Made by a program: the position numbers and the translations under genes. 64,000 nucleotides of DNA from Flavobacteriales bacterium UBA6693 (GTDB lineage: Bacteria > Bacteroidota > Bacteroidia > Flavobacteriales > Weeksellaceae), in contig DKJL01000007.1 in the NCBI GenBank assembly GCA_002454815.1, forward strand, positions 186,001 to 250,000. Reading direction: 5' to 3'. Position 1 is the first letter of the stretch; every line of letters starts with the position of its first letter. Of the stretch, positions 63,107-64,000 are shown one piece after another. The notes under the pieces were generated by a model. It made no database searches. It saw only the letters and a list, made by a program, of their open reading frames with translations, and was not told the DNA's origin.

Positions 63107-64000
63107 ATGGATTTACCAATTCTGCTCGTCATTATTATTGTTCTGGCGCTGATTTTCGACTATATTAATGGTTTTCACGATGCGGCTAACTCGATTGCGA
63201 CCATCGTTTCCACAAAAGTGCTGACGCCTTTTCAGGCGGTGCTTTGGGCTGCTGTATGGAATTTTGCCGCTTTTTTTCTTGCTGCTTACGTTATCGGTGA
63301 ATTTAAGATCGGTAATACTATCGCAAAGTCTGTGGACGAGAACTTTATTAACCTGGAAGTCATATTTTCCGGCTTAGTGGCGGCTATCGCCTGGAATTTA
63401 CTTACCTGGTGGTTTGGTATTCCGTCGTCTTCTTCACACACGCTTATCGGTGGTTTTTTGGGCGCAGCACTGATGTACGCGCTGGTTTCAGATTTTCATG
63501 TGGTCACCGCGGCGCAGCCCGACCTGTCGTTTTTTGAGAAACTTACTCTGGCCTTTAAACAGCTTTTTACCCAAAACGTGGTAAAGTATGAAAAAGTAAT
63601 CCCTATTTTCCTGTTTATCTTTCTGGCTCCGGTGATCGGTGCGATCATTTCGATATTCATTACGCTTATTATCGTTAATATTTCTAAGCGTACCAGCCCG
63701 CGCAAGGCAGATGCAGTCTTCAAGAAATTGCAGCTCGTTTCTTCTGCGCTGTTTAGTTTGGGGCACGGTACCAACGATGCGCAGAAGGTTATGGGGATTA
63801 TCGGAGCTGCCGTCATATATCACCATGTACAGACATTAGAGGACCCGATCTATCTCGCATTAGACAGCACACACCAGTTCAATTACTTTGTGGAACATTA
63901 TTTTTGGGTGCCTTTTACTTCTTTCCTGATGATCGCTTTGGGAACCATGAGTGGCGGCTGGAAAATCGTGAAAACCATGGGAACACGAATCACCAAAGTA
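63107..64000 (+). CDS. PiT-family inorganic phosphate transporter, cut by the right edge
   Basis: An open frame from ATG at 63107 to the end of the window gives the first 298 residues. It starts MDLPILLVIIIVLALIFDYI, then the PiT signature GFHDAANSIATIVSTKVLTP (about 22-41). Hydrophobic helices follow, then WWFGIPSSSSHTLIGG and the second signature SLGHGTNDAQKVMGIIG (about 222-238). It imports phosphate with a cation (H+ or metal-phosphate with H+). The stop lies beyond base 64000. It is paired with the DUF47 gene just upstream. Confidence 0.95.
   Translation, partial: MDLPILLVIIIVLALIFDYINGFHDAANSIATIVSTKVLTPFQAVLWAAVWNFAAFFLAAYVIGEFKIGNTIAKSVDENFINLEVIFSGLVAAIAWNLLTWWFGIPSSSSHTLIGGFLGAALMYALVSDFHVVTAAQPDLSFFEKLTLAFKQLFTQNVVKYEKVIPIFLFIFLAPVIGAIISIFITLIIVNISKRTSPRKADAVFKKLQLVSSALFSLGHGTNDAQKVMGIIGAAVIYHHVQTLEDPIYLALDSTHQFNYFVEHYFWVPFTSFLMIALGTMSGGWKIVKTMGTRITKV

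Noticed and set aside
1..64000. CRISPR arrays, prophage, insertion sequences, restriction or toxin-antitoxin systems
   Set aside because: No regularly spaced repeats, no transposase or phage structural gene, and no recognisable defence gene were found in the window.

Overview
The window looks like a core chromosomal segment of a Flavobacteriia member, most likely the Weeksellaceae/Chryseobacterium side of Bacteroidota. The support is: type IX secretion genes porV and porU next to gldJ, a fused SecDF, an S46 dipeptidyl-peptidase, a RagB-free TonB-type receptor of the beta-barrel family PF14905, Bacteroidota-type promoters (TTG, about 19 bases, TAnnTTTG) and almost no Shine-Dalgarno sequences. 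GC content is moderate, except in one AT-rich patch near 57.3-59.6 kb. I see no phage, insertion sequence, CRISPR array or complete mobile element.

Layout. 0-5 kb: the first codons of a gene leaving on the left (probably an iron-containing alcohol dehydrogenase), ahcY, a phosphopantetheinyl transferase and a FUSC membrane protein. 4.5-12.6 kb: porV and porU (minus) divergent from gldJ and murF (plus), which is the type IX secretion/gliding cluster. 12.6-16.5 kb: Nudix, SRPBCC, a GldA-like ABC ATPase, a YedK/HMCES protein, a DtxR/MntR regulator and a three-tRNA operon (Ser-Pro-Arg). 16.5-24.3 kb: amidase lipoprotein, aspA, an M16 protease and DPP11. 24.5-31.3 kb: a small membrane protein, glgB-glgA, an L,D-transpeptidase and a coupled pair of a retropepsin/PDZ protease and a membrane protein. 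31.5-33.7 kb: a sugar aminotransferase and galE. 33.8-39.0 kb: TonB-type receptor, mltG, dapF, pnuC. 39.2-45.3 kb: amino-acid permease, a YCF48-like secreted protein, hemN, a META lipoprotein and an SDR. 45.5-53.7 kb: secDF, an MFS exporter, tatA-PAP2 and polA. 53.7-57.2 kb: two glycosyltransferases and a flippase. 57.2-59.6 kb: accessory patch. 59.6-64 kb: DUF2461, a DEAD-box helicase, and a DUF47/Pit phosphate uptake pair cut by the right edge.

Functional themes. Export and surface: SecDF, TatA, PorU/PorV and GldJ serve export, type IX secretion and gliding. DPP11, the M16 protease, AspA and the permease fit growth on peptides and amino acids, with aspartate as a likely shared substrate of DPP11 and AspA. 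MurF, DapF, MltG, the amidase and the L,D-transpeptidase handle peptidoglycan.

Most unusual part: 57.6-59.1 kb holds two AT-rich orphan genes, each preceded by the same 11-base motif (ATTGCnGCTAA on the plus strand). One of the two genes is frameshifted, and beyond it lies a short decayed coding stretch. This looks like a cassette-type insertion hotspot. Other points worth checking are candidate structured leaders upstream of the permease and of the 136-residue membrane protein, and a recurrent promoter layout (TAnnTTTG, 4-5 bases, ATG) that predicts leaderless mRNAs for polA, tatA, murF, pnuC and the FUSC gene.
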